NCBI RefSeq assembly: GCF_913055165.1
Contig: NZ_CAJXJS010000027.1
Location: 1-47,148 of the forward strand
DNA length: 47,148 nt
Source: an uncultured Devosia sp.
Lineage (GTDB): Bacteria; Pseudomonadota; Alphaproteobacteria; Rhizobiales; Devosiaceae
Reading direction: 5' to 3'
Both the position numbers and the translations under genes were made by a program. Positions 8,804-17,661 of this stretch are shown here, in pieces. The stretch's first letter is position 1; every line of letters begins with the position of its first letter. The notes beneath the pieces were generated by a model. That model saw only the letters and a program-made list of their open reading frames with translations. It did no database searches and had not been told where the DNA came from.

Positions 8804-9238
8804 TCAACGCAACGTGGTGAAGCTCTCCGGTTGCCAATCAGGCGGCGCCAGCTCGAAACCATCGAAGCGGAAGCCGGGGGCGACCGTACACCCGACCAGG
8901 GTCCAGTCGCCCAGGCTGCGCGCCGACTGCCAGGCATGGGCGGGGACGATCCCCTGCGGACGCTGCCCCGCCAACAGGTTTGGCCCCAGCACGATGGACT
9001 GCCGGTCGGCGGTATTGGCAATGTCCAGCGTCAGTGGCGCGCCGGCATGCCAGTGCCAGATTTCTACGGCATCGACCCGGTGCCAATGCGAGACCTCGCC
9101 GGCCTTGAGCAGGAAATAGATGGCTGTGGATCGTGCTCGTACATCCGGGCCCGGTTCATCCGCGAAGGTCTGGATATACCAGCCGCCCTCGGGATGCGGC
9201 TGCAGGTCCAGTTCGGCGATGATTTCCTCGGCCGTCAT
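8804..9238 (-). CDS. Cupin_5 (DUF985) domain protein
   Basis: The 144-residue protein is a single-domain cupin of the DUF985/YML079w-like type: LQPHPEGGWY near the start, FLLKAGEVSHWHRVDAVE, then IWHWHAG and LGPNLLAG. The histidines and glutamate in SHWHRVDAVEIWHWH are the metal or ligand-binding cluster of the cupin barrel. The biochemical role of this family is not established; a sugar or small-molecule binding or epimerase-like role is often guessed. Its ATG overlaps the stop of the ABC-F gene (ATGA), so it is translationally coupled to it. Confidence 0.9.
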   Translation of the reverse strand: MTAEEIIAELDLQPHPEGGWYIQTFADEPGPDVRARSTAIYFLLKAGEVSHWHRVDAVEIWHWHAGAPLTLDIANTADRQSIVLGPNLLAGQRPQGIVPAHAWQSARSLGDWTLVGCTVAPGFRFDGFELAPPDWQPESFTTLR

Positions 9239-11109
9239 GCGCGTTCAGCCTCTTCCAGTTCTGCACTGAACTCAAGCCATGTCTCCTCCAAGGCCTCAAG
9301 GTCTGTGCTGAACCGCGCCTTGTCCTTGCCCAGGGCGATCAGCCGGTCCGGCGGTCCGTCATAGACTTTTGGATCGGCAAGTTGCGCCTCGATCTTGTCG
9401 ATCTCGGTCCGAAGCCGCTTCATCTTGTTTTCGGCATCGGCAATTTTCTTCTTGAGCGGCGCCAGCTCGGCTCGCCGTGCCGCCGCCTCCTGACGCGACT
9501 GCTTGCGATCGCCGCCATTGGCCGCGCCGCCGCTCGATTTGGTGTCCTTGGACGAGGTTATGTTGCGCTGGTAGCTGTCCAGATCCTCGTCCAGCTCGCG
9601 GATCGTGCCGTTTTCTGCGATCCAGAGCGTGTCGCAGGTGGCTTCAATCAGATGCCGGTCGTGCGAAATGATCAGCACCGCGCCCTGATAGTCGTTGAGC
9701 GCATAGACCAGCGCATCGCGGCTATCGATATCGAGATGGTTCGTCGGTTCGTCGAGGATCATCATCGACGGCCCCGAAAAGGTGATCAGACCCATCAGCA
9801 GCCGCGCGCGCTCGCCACCACTGAGGTTCTTGGCCTTGGTGTCCATGCGGCTGGTCGTCAGCCCCATCTGCGCCAGCCGGCTCCGCCGCTTGGTCTCGTT
9901 GTCGAGCGGCATGAGCGCGGCCACATGTTCCAGCGGCGTCTGCTCGGGCTTGAGCTTGTCCATCTGGTGCTGGGCGAAATGGGCGATCTCGAGCTTCTTG
10001 TTGATCTTGAGATTGCCATCGATGACCGGGATGTCGCCCGCCAGCAGCTTGGCAAAGGTCGACTTGCCATTGCCGTTGACGCCGATCAGCGCGATGCGGG
10101 CATCCGGGTCGATGCGCTGGGTGACGTTTCTGAGGATCACCTTGTCGCCATAGCCGGTCGACACCTTGTCCAGCGTGATCATCGGCGTCGGTAGCTCAAC
10201 CTTGGGCTGCTGGAACTGGAATGGCGCCGCATGCTCGTCGAACATCGCCTCGGGCGGCCGCAGCTTCTCAATCATCTTGACGCGTGCCTGCGCCTGCTTG
10301 GCCTTGGTCGCCTTTGCCTTGAAGCGGTCGACGAATTTCTGCAGATGCGCGATTTGCTCCAGCGTCTTTTCGCGCTGCTTGTTGTTGAGCTCCATCTGCA
10401 TGCGACGCGTTTCCTCGAACGTGTCGTAATTGCCCTTGTAATAGGTGAGCTTCCGGTGCTCGAGATGCACGATCGCATTGACCGCCTTGTTGAGCAGGTC
10501 ACGATCGTGGCTGATGAGGAAGACCGTGTAGGGGTAGGTGGCCAGGTATTTTTCCAGCCACAGCGTGCCTTCAAGGTCGAGATAGTTGGTCGGCTCGTCC
10601 AGCAGCAAGAGGTCAGGCTGCGAAAACAGCACCGCCGCCAGGGCCACACGCATGCGCCAGCCGCCCGAAAGCTCGCGCGTCGGCGCATTCTGCCGGTCAT
10701 GCTCGAAGCCCAGGCCCTTGAGGATCGACGAGGCCCGCGCCTCTGCCGAATGCGCGTCGATATCGGCCAACCGCATATGGATTTCGCCGATCCTGTGCGG
10801 GTCCGTCGCCGTCTCGGCCTCGGCCAGCAACGCCGAGCGCTCCTTGTCGGCGGCCAGCACCACTTCGAGTACCGTCTCTTCGCCCGCCGGCGCCTCCTGC
10901 GCCACCGCGCCGATGCGCGCCTTCTTGTTGACCTCGGTGGACCCGCTATCGGCCCCGATATGCCCCTGGATCAGGTGGAACAGCGTGGTCTTGCCCGTCC
11001 CGTTCTTGCCCACGAACCCGGCCTTGGCGCCATCGGGCAGAACGAGTGAGGCGTCCTCGAACAGCGGGCGCCCCTGAATGCGATAGGTGAGATTGTTGAT
11101 CTTGAGCAT
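9235..11109 (-). CDS. ABC-F family ATPase (YheS/Uup-like)
   Basis: The 624-residue protein has two ABC ATPase domains and no membrane segment, the ABC-F arrangement of ribosome-acting translation factors. Domain 1 has Walker A GKNGTGKTT, signature LSGGWRMRVALAA and Walker B LLLLDEPTNYLD. Domain 2 has GVNGNGKST, LSGGERARLL and MMILDEPTNHLD. A charged linker near residues 240-300 (FKAKATKAKQAQARVKMIEK) is the P-site-tRNA-interaction motif region, and a basic coiled-coil tail follows about residue 530. I start it at ATG 11109 (MLKINNLTYRIQGRPLFEDA); the upstream extension to 11208 is not family-like. It is coupled to the downstream cupin gene. Confidence 0.92.
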   Translation of the reverse strand: MLKINNLTYRIQGRPLFEDASLVLPDGAKAGFVGKNGTGKTTLFHLIQGHIGADSGSTEVNKKARIGAVAQEAPAGEETVLEVVLAADKERSALLAEAETATDPHRIGEIHMRLADIDAHSAEARASSILKGLGFEHDRQNAPTRELSGGWRMRVALAAVLFSQPDLLLLDEPTNYLDLEGTLWLEKYLATYPYTVFLISHDRDLLNKAVNAIVHLEHRKLTYYKGNYDTFEETRRMQMELNNKQREKTLEQIAHLQKFVDRFKAKATKAKQAQARVKMIEKLRPPEAMFDEHAAPFQFQQPKVELPTPMITLDKVSTGYGDKVILRNVTQRIDPDARIALIGVNGNGKSTFAKLLAGDIPVIDGNLKINKKLEIAHFAQHQMDKLKPEQTPLEHVAALMPLDNETKRRSRLAQMGLTTSRMDTKAKNLSGGERARLLMGLITFSGPSMMILDEPTNHLDIDSRDALVYALNDYQGAVLIISHDRHLIEATCDTLWIAENGTIRELDEDLDSYQRNITSSKDTKSSGGAANGGDRKQSRQEAAARRAELAPLKKKIADAENKMKRLRTEIDKIEAQLADPKVYDGPPDRLIALGKDKARFSTDLEALEETWLEFSAELEEAERA

Positions 11110-11293
11110 GGGTCCGATAATCCGCTTGCGTCGCACCCCGCGCGCGCCTGGGGCAGGGGACACATCAATTCTTCCCGCTGGATTAGGGTTTTCGCAGGCG
11201 ACTGGCAACCTGTTGGCTGCTGAAGATCAATGCCGGGCATCGAATTGCGGTGTGCTGCGTTTCCATTTGGACAGAGCGAAGGAGGACTGAACC

Positions 11294-11671
11294 ATGACAC
11301 TTCAACGCGCCGCCGGACTTGCCCTCGCCGTCGCCCTGCTTGCTACGCCTGCGCTCGCTCAGGAGCGTGGCGGTGTGGTGCTGGAAGACCTCACGGCCGC
11401 CAGGATCCATGACAACGACATCAAGATCGAATTCACCTACCAGGGCAGCGCCTGCGAAGAGGTCCTGCCCGCCGCAGTGGGGGAGGAGACCGATGGTACG
11501 CTGATTGCCGTCTTCCCAACCATCGCTACGGCCGAAGTCTGCACCATGCAGGTCGTCGATATTGAGGTCGATCAAATCATCGAAGGTTCGAATGCCACAT
11601 CGAGCGTCGATGTCACGCTTCTGGCGCCGGATGGTACGGTGCTGGGCAAGGAACTCGCCCGGCTGGATTGA
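11294..11671 (+). CDS. Small exported protein of unknown function
   Basis: The 125-residue product starts at ATG 11294 behind a strong GGAGG ribosome site and has a clear Sec signal peptide (residues 1-22, cleavage after ALAQ). The mature part is acidic, with two cysteines (in SACEEVLP and AEVCTMQV) that could form a disulfide, and is predicted mostly beta (alternating short hydrophobic runs). I do not recognise a family. It precedes ndk by 94 bases in the same direction and may or may not share its transcript. A periplasmic location is inferred from the signal peptide. Confidence 0.75.
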   Translation: MTLQRAAGLALAVALLATPALAQERGGVVLEDLTAARIHDNDIKIEFTYQGSACEEVLPAAVGEETDGTLIAVFPTIATAEVCTMQVVDIEVDQIIEGSNATSSVDVTLLAPDGTVLGKELARLD

Positions 11672-11765
11672 TATCGTGACAAGGCGGCACCGCCGTCTTG
11701 CCACCTTCAAACTCTCCCGTTACAAGGCGCCACCTTTCCCACGCATGAAGCAGGAACCAACCGCC

Positions 11766-12188
11766 ATGGCGCTCGAACGCACCTTCTCCATCATCAAGCC
11801 CGATGCCGTCCGCCGCAACCTGATCGGCAAGATCATCGCCAAGTTCGAAGAGAACGGCCTGCGCCCCATCGCCATGAAGAAGATCCATATGACCCGCGAA
11901 CAGGCCGAAGGCTTTTACGCGGTCCACAAGGAGCGCCCCTTCTTTGGCGAACTGGTCGAGCAGATGATTGCCTCGCCGGTCGTCGTGCAGGTGCTGGAAG
12001 GCGAAAACGCCATCCTCAAGAACCGCGAAATCATGGGCGCCACCAACCCGGCCAATGCCGATGAAGGCACCATCCGCAAGGAATTCGCCCTCTCCGTCGG
12101 CGAAAACTCGGTCCACGGTTCGGACGCCCCCGAAACCGCTGCCCAGGAAATCAAGTTCTTCTTCACCGACGACGAGATCGTTGGGTGA
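11766..12188 (+). CDS. ndk: Nucleoside-diphosphate kinase Ndk
   Basis: The 140-residue enzyme transfers the gamma phosphate from ATP to nucleoside diphosphates through a phosphohistidine. It starts at ATG 11766 behind [23 protein letters not shown]. The KPDAV strand, the [15 protein letters not shown] loop and the active-site histidine in ENSVHGSD (about residue 117) are all present, and the length is standard. The frame is open upstream, but that part overlaps the preceding small gene in another frame. A run of hairpins begins 5 bases after its stop. Confidence 0.97.
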   Translation: MALERTFSIIKPDAVRRNLIGKIIAKFEENGLRPIAMKKIHMTREQAEGFYAVHKERPFFGELVEQMIASPVVVQVLEGENAILKNREIMGATNPANADEGTIRKEFALSVGENSVHGSDAPETAAQEIKFFFTDDEIVG

Positions 12189-12193
12189 GACCC

Positions 12194-12216
12194 GACGGCT
12201 GGCCTAGCCAGCCGTC
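12194..12216 (+). other. Perfect stem-loop directly after ndk
   Basis: Two perfect 10-base arms, GACGGCTGGC and GCCAGCCGTC, flank the loop CTA, beginning 5 bases after the ndk stop codon. No T-run follows, so this is not a classical intrinsic terminator by itself; it may protect the ndk mRNA 3' end or belong to the repeat cluster that follows. Confidence 0.7.
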
Positions 12217-12239
12217 AAATCGCTCCGGTGGAGCGATTT
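12217..12239 (+). repeat. REP-like hairpin, copy 1 (AAATCGCTCC-GGT-GGAGCGATTT)
   Basis: Perfect 10-base arms around a GGT loop. The same fold with different but mutually compensating arm bases occurs at 39187-39201, 45582-45602, 45654-45676 and 45718-45740, always with a loop ending GT. This marks a dispersed intergenic palindromic element. The copy is followed by a second small inverted repeat, GGGCG/CGCCC. Confidence 0.8.
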
Positions 12240-12281
12240 GAGGGGCGAACGCCCTGAGCCATGCGAAGGGCCGGGGCGACC

Positions 12282-12332
12282 TTCACCTCTCCCTCGGGGG
12301 GAGAGGTCGGCGCGTAGCGCCGGGTGAGGGGG
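12282..12332 (+). repeat. RIME-like double-palindrome intergenic element, copy 1
   Basis: The element has two palindromes in a row: CCTCTCCC/GGGAGAGG (12286-12306) and CGGCGC-GTA-GCGCCG (12308-12322), then GGTGAGGGGG. The same layout recurs at 39290-39340 with a different second stem. It resembles the short mosaic intergenic elements (RIME type) described in Rhizobium and relatives; the assignment is by resemblance only. Confidence 0.75.
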
Positions 12333-12364
12333 CCTTTGCTCCCATCGCGCCACCCCAAACACCA

Positions 12365-12388
12365 GGCCGCCCGCCGGGCGGCCTTTTT
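12365..12388 (+). terminator. Intrinsic terminator between ndk and the DEAD-box helicase
   Basis: GGCCGCCC and GGGCGGCC form a perfect 8-base stem with loop GCC, followed at once by TTTTT. This is a textbook Rho-independent terminator that should end ndk transcription after the repeat region. Confidence 0.9.
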
Positions 12389-12469
12389 GCTTGATTGTGC
12401 TATATCTGGCACGACCCTTGGCTCCCGCATTGTCGCCGGAGTCCTCACCAACCGCCCTTTTTGAGCGAA

Positions 12470-12498
12470 GATGTCCCGGAGTTTTGGGAGTGGACATC
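12470..12498 (+). promoter_or_regulatory. Hairpin in the presumed 5' leader of the DEAD-box helicase gene
   Basis: Seven-base arms GATGTCC (12470-12476) and GGACATC (12492-12498) enclose a 15-base loop, ending 38 bases before the helicase ATG. Whether it is transcribed depends on an unmapped promoter after the terminator at 12388. A leader structure acting in autoregulation is possible. Confidence 0.4.
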
Positions 12499-12536
12499 GC
12501 GCTTGCCGGGGCTGTGCTGCTTAGTGAAAGCCCCTG

Positions 12537-14447
12537 ATGTCTCTGCCTGAAACCATTGTCGCCCCCATTGCCCGCGCCCTTGAGGCCAAGGGCTATGAAA
12601 GCCTGACCCCTGTCCAGTCCGCCGTCATCGAGTCCGAGGCCGATGGCCGCGACCTCCTCGTCTCCGCCCAGACCGGGTCGGGCAAGACGGTCGCCTTCGG
12701 CATGGCCATCGCGCCAACCCTATTGGGCGACGACCTGATCCTGCCCGCACCTGGCGCGCCGCTGGCCCTCGTTATCGCCCCGACCCGCGAACTGGCCATG
12801 CAGGTCCGCCGCGAACTCGACTGGCTCTATGCCGAAATGCATGCCCAGACCGCTGCCGGCGTCGGTGGCATGGATCAGCGCACCGAGCGCCGGGCACTGG
12901 AACGCGGCGCCCATATCGTCGTCGGCACGCCCGGGCGCCTGCGCGACCACATCACCCGCGGCGCCCTGGACATGTCGGCCCTGCGCGCCGTCGTCCTCGA
13001 CGAGGCTGACGAAATGCTCGATCTGGGCTTCCGCGAAGACCTCGAATTCATTCTGGCGGCTGCCCCCGAGGATCGCCGCACCCTGCTGTTCTCGGCCACA
13101 GTCCCGCGTCCCATCGCCGATCTTGCCAAGACCTTCCAGAACAATGCGCTGCGCATCAGCGCCACCAGTTCGGGCGAGCAGCATGCCGATATCGACTACA
13201 AGCTCATGGTCGTGCCTGCCGACCAGCGCGAGAACGCCGTCATCAACACGCTGCTTTGGTACGAAAGCACCAATACCATCGTGTTCGCCTCCACCCGCGA
13301 GGCGGTGAAGCACCTATCGGCGCGCCTCCACAATCGCGGCTTTGACGTCGTTACTCTCTCGGGCGAACTGACCCAGTCCGAGCGCACCAATGCGCTCCAG
13401 GCCATGCGCGACGGCCGCGCGCGCATCTGTGTTGCCACCGACGTGGCCGCCCGCGGCATCGACCTGCCCAATCTCGACCTCGTCATCCATGCCGAACTGC
13501 CCATGAACGCCGAGACGCTGCTGCACCGTTCTGGCCGCACTGGACGCGCCGGCCGCAAGGGCACCTGCGTGGTGATTTCGCCCAGCCATCGCAAGCGGGT
13601 CGCGCTGTCCATCCTTCGCGCCGCCAAGATCGAGGCGCAGATGGCACAGCCGCCCAGTGCGGCGGACATCGATGCGCGCTATCAGGAGCATATCCTGACC
13701 GCGCCCAATCTGCTCACCGCCGCCAACGAAGATGAAGCGCCTCTGGTGGCCCAGCTGATCGAGCGTCACACCCCCGAAGTCATCGCCGCCGCCTATTTGC
13801 GCCTGCAGCTGGCGGCCCGCCCCGTGCCCGAAGATGTCGTCGCTGCCGCGCCCGACGAAGCTCGTGCGCCCCGCTCACGCGAGCGCTTTGCCGGCGGCAG
13901 CTGGTTCAAGGTCAATCTGGGCCGCAAGCAGCGGGCCGAGCCGCGCTGGCTCCTGCCCATGATCTGCAAGGCCGGCGGCGTCACCAAGGGCGATATCGGC
14001 TCGATCCGCATCTTCGACACCGAGACCATTTTCGAGATCGCCGCCGACAAGGTCGACAGCTTCCTCCGCTCCGTCGGCAAGAACGGCACTGGCGAAAAGG
14101 GCGTGCACATCGGCGCCGTCGAGGGTCCGGGCGAACGGCCTGATCGGCCACAGGGCAAGCGCCGCCCACCCGGCCCGCCGGAAAAATACGATCCGATGAA
14201 GCCGCGCCCCGAAAAGGCGGACCGCAAGGAGCGCTATGGCAAGCCGAAGTCCGATGACTTCGAGGCTTTCATGGAAACGCCACGACCGCCGCGCGACCCC
14301 AAAGCCGCAAAGGGTCCCAAGCCCTTTGCAGCCAAGGACAAGGGCAAGCCGAAATGGGCCAAGCCGGCTGCCGAAGGTGAGGCGCGCCCTCAAAAGAAGA
14401 AGGCCCCCAAGTCCAAGGATCACAAGAAGAACCGCGCGCCCGAGTGA
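12537..14447 (+). CDS. DEAD-box RNA helicase with DbpA-type RNA-binding domain and basic tail
   Basis: The 636-residue protein carries all helicase motifs in order: Q-motif (GYESLTPVQSAVI), motif I AQTGSGKT, Ia PTRELA, II VVLDEADEML, III SAT, then VATDVAARGID and HRSGRTGRAG. After the two RecA-like domains (to about residue 370) and a helical segment, residues about 452-527 (SWFKVNLGRKQRAEPRWL onward) match the DbpA/CsdA-like RNA-binding domain. The last 100 residues are Lys/Arg/Pro-rich and likely disordered. The architecture fits a DeaD/CsdA-type helicase for ribosome assembly or mRNA unwinding, often cold-induced; the exact subfamily is not certain. It follows a terminator, so it should have its own promoter. 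Confidence 0.93.
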   Translation: MSLPETIVAPIARALEAKGYESLTPVQSAVIESEADGRDLLVSAQTGSGKTVAFGMAIAPTLLGDDLILPAPGAPLALVIAPTRELAMQVRRELDWLYAEMHAQTAAGVGGMDQRTERRALERGAHIVVGTPGRLRDHITRGALDMSALRAVVLDEADEMLDLGFREDLEFILAAAPEDRRTLLFSATVPRPIADLAKTFQNNALRISATSSGEQHADIDYKLMVVPADQRENAVINTLLWYESTNTIVFASTREAVKHLSARLHNRGFDVVTLSGELTQSERTNALQAMRDGRARICVATDVAARGIDLPNLDLVIHAELPMNAETLLHRSGRTGRAGRKGTCVVISPSHRKRVALSILRAAKIEAQMAQPPSAADIDARYQEHILTAPNLLTAANEDEAPLVAQLIERHTPEVIAAAYLRLQLAARPVPEDVVAAAPDEARAPRSRERFAGGSWFKVNLGRKQRAEPRWLLPMICKAGGVTKGDIGSIRIFDTETIFEIAADKVDSFLRSVGKNGTGEKGVHIGAVEGPGERPDRPQGKRRPPGPPEKYDPMKPRPEKADRKERYGKPKSDDFEAFMETPRPPRDPKAAKGPKPFAAKDKGKPKWAKPAAEGEARPQKKKAPKSKDHKKNRAPE

Positions 14448-14837
14448 TCAGGCCAGGGCCGGTTTCGGCCGGCCCAGCCGTTCAAGATTGCCAATGGCCG
14501 CATGGCAATTTCGTCCTCGCGATTGCGTCGACAGCACTGCTGTCGACTGAGGCTTTTTCGCAACGCTTCAGATCAACGTGATTGGGAGCGCGCCAGCCCG
14601 CCTGGGCTGTGGTCGAAACTCTTCGTGCCAACAAAATCTCAGTTGAAACAATCGCTTGCCGGAATGCTGTGAATCTGGCTGGCAAGCGGTTGAATCTGTT
14701 TCTCATCCCTTCGCCACTCGCTGCGCGGGATAATGGCACTGCTGCCCCAGTTTTGGCGAAATTGTGAATGGCCAAATCGATTTGATTGCATAACTTTGAA
14801 TGCGAACTGCCGAGTATGCGTCGCCGGCCCCGCTTTT
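14448..14837. other. Gene-free region with three successive inverted repeats
   Basis: No convincing coding sequence lies in these 390 bases. They contain three perfect inverted repeats: GTCGACAGC-ACT-GCTGTCGAC (14527-14547, with CTTTTT nearby downstream), CAGCCC-GCCT-GGGCTG (14594-14609), and CGCTTGCC/GGCAAGCG with a 20-base loop (14653-14688). The stretch is AT-richer than its neighbours. The first repeat may be the helicase-gene terminator; the rest could be a leader or a small RNA for the following gene. Confidence 0.5.
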
Positions 14838-15470
14838 ATGGAGATTTGCAGCGTGCCTTTGCGTTGGCAGGAAGTGGCTTTGCCGCTCATTACCATCACC
14901 CTTCTGATCATCCTCAAGCACATCCCCATGACTGACCACCTGCCGCTGTCGCGTGCGGCGGGCGTTGTGGCATTTGGCTACGCGGCTTTCCTCGCCCTGC
15001 GCCTGCTGCAGCCCGAAGAGGCCGTGATGGTCGAAGGTGGCTGGGCCGAACTGCGCCCCTCCATGGTTGAATATTTCGCCTGCTATGGCGCTGCTGCTCT
15101 CGCCGCTATCCTCCTCTTCGCCGTGATCATAATGGGTCACGTGGCCGACCCCACCCAGCTTGTCGCGACCTATCTGGCTGTCGTGCTGCTGGCAGGCGGT
15201 TCGCTCGGCATCGGCTTTGCGGGTCTCTTCACCAAGACGCGTTGGGATCATCGTCAGGTAACCCATCGCAACGCCATGGGACGCGAAACGAAACTGGACT
15301 GGTCCGAGGTGCGGCAGGTGCGTCCCAACTGGCGCGGCATCACCATCACCGGAGCCTCGGGGCGCATCACCTTTTCCCAGTTTCATGGCGGCGCTGCGCA
15401 ACTTGCCAAGCATGCGGCCACTCGTGCGCGGCGGAACGCTGAAACGGCCACCAAGGCATTTGCAGCCTGA
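14838..15470 (+). CDS. Membrane protein with C-terminal PH-like domain, unknown function
   Basis: The 210-residue product (from ATG 14838) begins with four hydrophobic helices (near residues 13-30, 39-53, 76-98 and 105-125), followed by a soluble C-terminal segment (TRWDHRQVTHRNAMGRETKL, then VRPNWRGITITGASGRITF). That segment has the beta pattern of small bacterial PH-like domains attached to membranes. I do not recognise a named family. A GTG at 14853, nine bases after GGAG, is an equally plausible start. It stands alone between the structured gap and the molybdopterin gene. Confidence 0.65.
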   Translation: MEICSVPLRWQEVALPLITITLLIILKHIPMTDHLPLSRAAGVVAFGYAAFLALRLLQPEEAVMVEGGWAELRPSMVEYFACYGAAALAAILLFAVIIMGHVADPTQLVATYLAVVLLAGGSLGIGFAGLFTKTRWDHRQVTHRNAMGRETKLDWSEVRQVRPNWRGITITGASGRITFSQFHGGAAQLAKHAATRARRNAETATKAFAA

Positions 15471-15561
15471 AGGCGCCACCTCGGGGGTCATCACCGTCCC
15501 TGATCGCATCCATCACCACAATGCGATTGTTCCGGGGCAGGGGTGGGACTAGGCTTGCGCC

Positions 15562-17655
15562 ATGAACGCCCCCACTGCCCAGCGCACCATCCGTTCCGTC
15601 TGCCCGCATGACTGCCCCTCGGTCTGCGCGCTGGACGTCGACATCCTTGCCGATGGCAACATCGGCCGTGTGCGCGGCGCCAAAGACGATCCCTATACGG
15701 CCGGCGTCATCTGCGAGAAGGTGGCGCGCTATGCCGAGCGCATCCATCACCCCGACCGCCTGACCCACCCCCTGCGTCGGGTCGGCCCCAAGGGGGCAGG
15801 GCAGTGGCAACGCATTTCCTGGGACGAGGCGCTCGACGAGATCGCCCGGCGGTTTCTTGCCATCGAGGCCGAGCATGGCCCGGAGGCCATCTGGCCCTAT
15901 TTCTATGCCGGCACCATGGGCCATGTGCATCGCGACGGCATCGAGCGTCTGCGCGCCGTGCGCGGCTATTCGCATCAATATGACACCATCTGCACCGGTC
16001 TCGCCTGGCCCGGCTATATCGCCGGCACCGGCCTTCTGGGTGGCGTCAATCCCGAGCAGATGGCCGAGGCCGATTGCGTGGTCATCTGGGGCACCAATGC
16101 GGTGCATACCCAGGTTAATGTGATGACCCATGCCATGAAGGCCCGCAAGACGCGCGGCGCCAGGGTGGTGGTCATCGACATCTATCGCAATGCCACCATG
16201 GACCAGGCCGATATGGGGTTGGTCGTGAGGCCCGGCACCGATGGCGCATTGGCAGTCGCCACCATGCATGTGCTGCTGCGCGATGGTCTGGCCGATCGGG
16301 ACTACATGGCCCGGTTCACCGATTTCTCGCCCGAGTTCGAAGCCCATCTCGCAACTCGCACGCCGGAATGGGCGGCGGATATCACCGGGCTCTCGGTCGC
16401 CGAGATCGAAGCCTTCGCCCATCTCGTCGGTAAGACCCCACGTACCTTCTTCCGGCTTGGCTTCGGCTTTTCGCGCCAGCGCAATGGCTCGACCGCCATG
16501 CATGCCGCGCTCTCCATTCCCGCCATGACCGGCGCCTGGCAACACCGCGGCGGCGGCGCCTTTCATTCCAATTCCGGCACATGGGGCCTCGACAAGTCCC
16601 ACCTCACTGGCAAGCACCTGCAAAAGGGCACGCCCCGCCTGCTCGATATGTCCGAGATCGGACCCATCCTCACCGGCAATGCCAGGGCCCTGCAGGGCGG
16701 TGGACCGGTGCATGCCATGATCGTGCAGAATACCAATCCCGCGACTGTGGCGCCGCATCAGGCGCTGGTGCGGCAGGGCCTGATGCGCGAGGATCTGTTC
16801 CTGGTGGTCCATGAGCAGTTCATGACCGAGACGGCCGAACTGGCCGATATCGTGCTGCCGGCCACCATGTTCCTCGAACATAATGACTACTACACCCGCG
16901 GCGGCCATACCCGCATCCTGTATGGCCCTGCCGTGGTCGACGCACCGGGCGAGGCGCGCTCCAATCACGACGTCATCAACGCCATTGCGCAGCGTCTGGG
17001 CAGCGACGACCCGACCTTCCAGACCAGCGATCGCGACGTGGTGGCCGACACCTTTGCGCGGTCCAACTATCCGGCGCTCGAAGAGGTGGAAAAGACTGGC
17101 TATATCGATCGCGGCCGGCCCGACGACGAAGCCCGCTTTGCCAATGGTTTTGCCTGGCCCGACGGGCGCTTCCGCTTCGCGCCCGATTGGCAGGCAGTCT
17201 CGGACAAGAAGGGTTATCGCTGGGTCTGCGATCCAGCCATCATGCCCCGCTTTGCCGACCATTGGGCCATCACCGAAGCAACCGACGCCGAATACCCCTT
17301 CAAGCTGGCCACCAGCCCGTCGCGCGCTTTCCTCAACTCCTCCTTCAACCAGACTCCGGGCAGCCTCATGCGCGAGGGTGAACCGAGCGTCCTTATCCAC
17401 CCCGACGACGCTGCCCGGCTGGGAATTGCAGACGGCGCCGCAGTCGTGGTCGGCAATCATCGCGGCGCGGTGCAACTGACCGCGCGGCTGTTCGACGGGT
17501 TGCGTACCGGCGTGCTGATCGCCGAGGGCCTGCACCGCAACAAGGCGCATCGCGGCGGGCAGGGCATCAATACGCTCACCAGCGCCGAACCGGCCCCGCC
17601 CTTCGGCGGTGCCCCGTTCCACGACGCTGCCGTGTGGGTCAGACTGGCGGACTAG
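15562..17655 (+). CDS. Molybdopterin-dependent oxidoreductase (formate dehydrogenase/DMSO reductase superfamily)
   Basis: The 697-residue protein has an N-terminal [4Fe-4S] site, CPHDCPSVC (residues 14-22), with a fourth cysteine in VICEKVARY. It then has the Mo-bisMGD catalytic fold: a GTMGHVHRDG region, NPEQMAEADCVVIWGTN, VVVIDIYRNATMDQAD for cofactor binding, and a C-terminal molydopterin-dinucleotide-binding domain (KLATSPSRAFLNSS, HRGAVQLTARL). There is no Tat signal, so it is cytoplasmic. No electron-transfer subunit or maturation gene lies beside it, so substrate and partner are unknown. It converges on a TSUP transporter with a 6-base gap. Confidence 0.9.
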   Translation: MNAPTAQRTIRSVCPHDCPSVCALDVDILADGNIGRVRGAKDDPYTAGVICEKVARYAERIHHPDRLTHPLRRVGPKGAGQWQRISWDEALDEIARRFLAIEAEHGPEAIWPYFYAGTMGHVHRDGIERLRAVRGYSHQYDTICTGLAWPGYIAGTGLLGGVNPEQMAEADCVVIWGTNAVHTQVNVMTHAMKARKTRGARVVVIDIYRNATMDQADMGLVVRPGTDGALAVATMHVLLRDGLADRDYMARFTDFSPEFEAHLATRTPEWAADITGLSVAEIEAFAHLVGKTPRTFFRLGFGFSRQRNGSTAMHAALSIPAMTGAWQHRGGGAFHSNSGTWGLDKSHLTGKHLQKGTPRLLDMSEIGPILTGNARALQGGGPVHAMIVQNTNPATVAPHQALVRQGLMREDLFLVVHEQFMTETAELADIVLPATMFLEHNDYYTRGGHTRILYGPAVVDAPGEARSNHDVINAIAQRLGSDDPTFQTSDRDVVADTFARSNYPALEEVEKTGYIDRGRPDDEARFANGFAWPDGRFRFAPDWQAVSDKKGYRWVCDPAIMPRFADHWAITEATDAEYPFKLATSPSRAFLNSSFNQTPGSLMREGEPSVLIHPDDAARLGIADGAAVVVGNHRGAVQLTARLFDGLRTGVLIAEGLHRNKAHRGGQGINTLTSAEPAPPFGGAPFHDAAVWVRLAD

Positions 17656-17661
17656 GGTCCA

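Noticed and set aside
15367..17622. A 751-codon open frame antisense to the molybdopterin oxidoreductase
   Set aside because: It mirrors a confident gene, has no recognisable domain, and is rich in His/Gly/Asp as expected of a GC-rich antisense frame.
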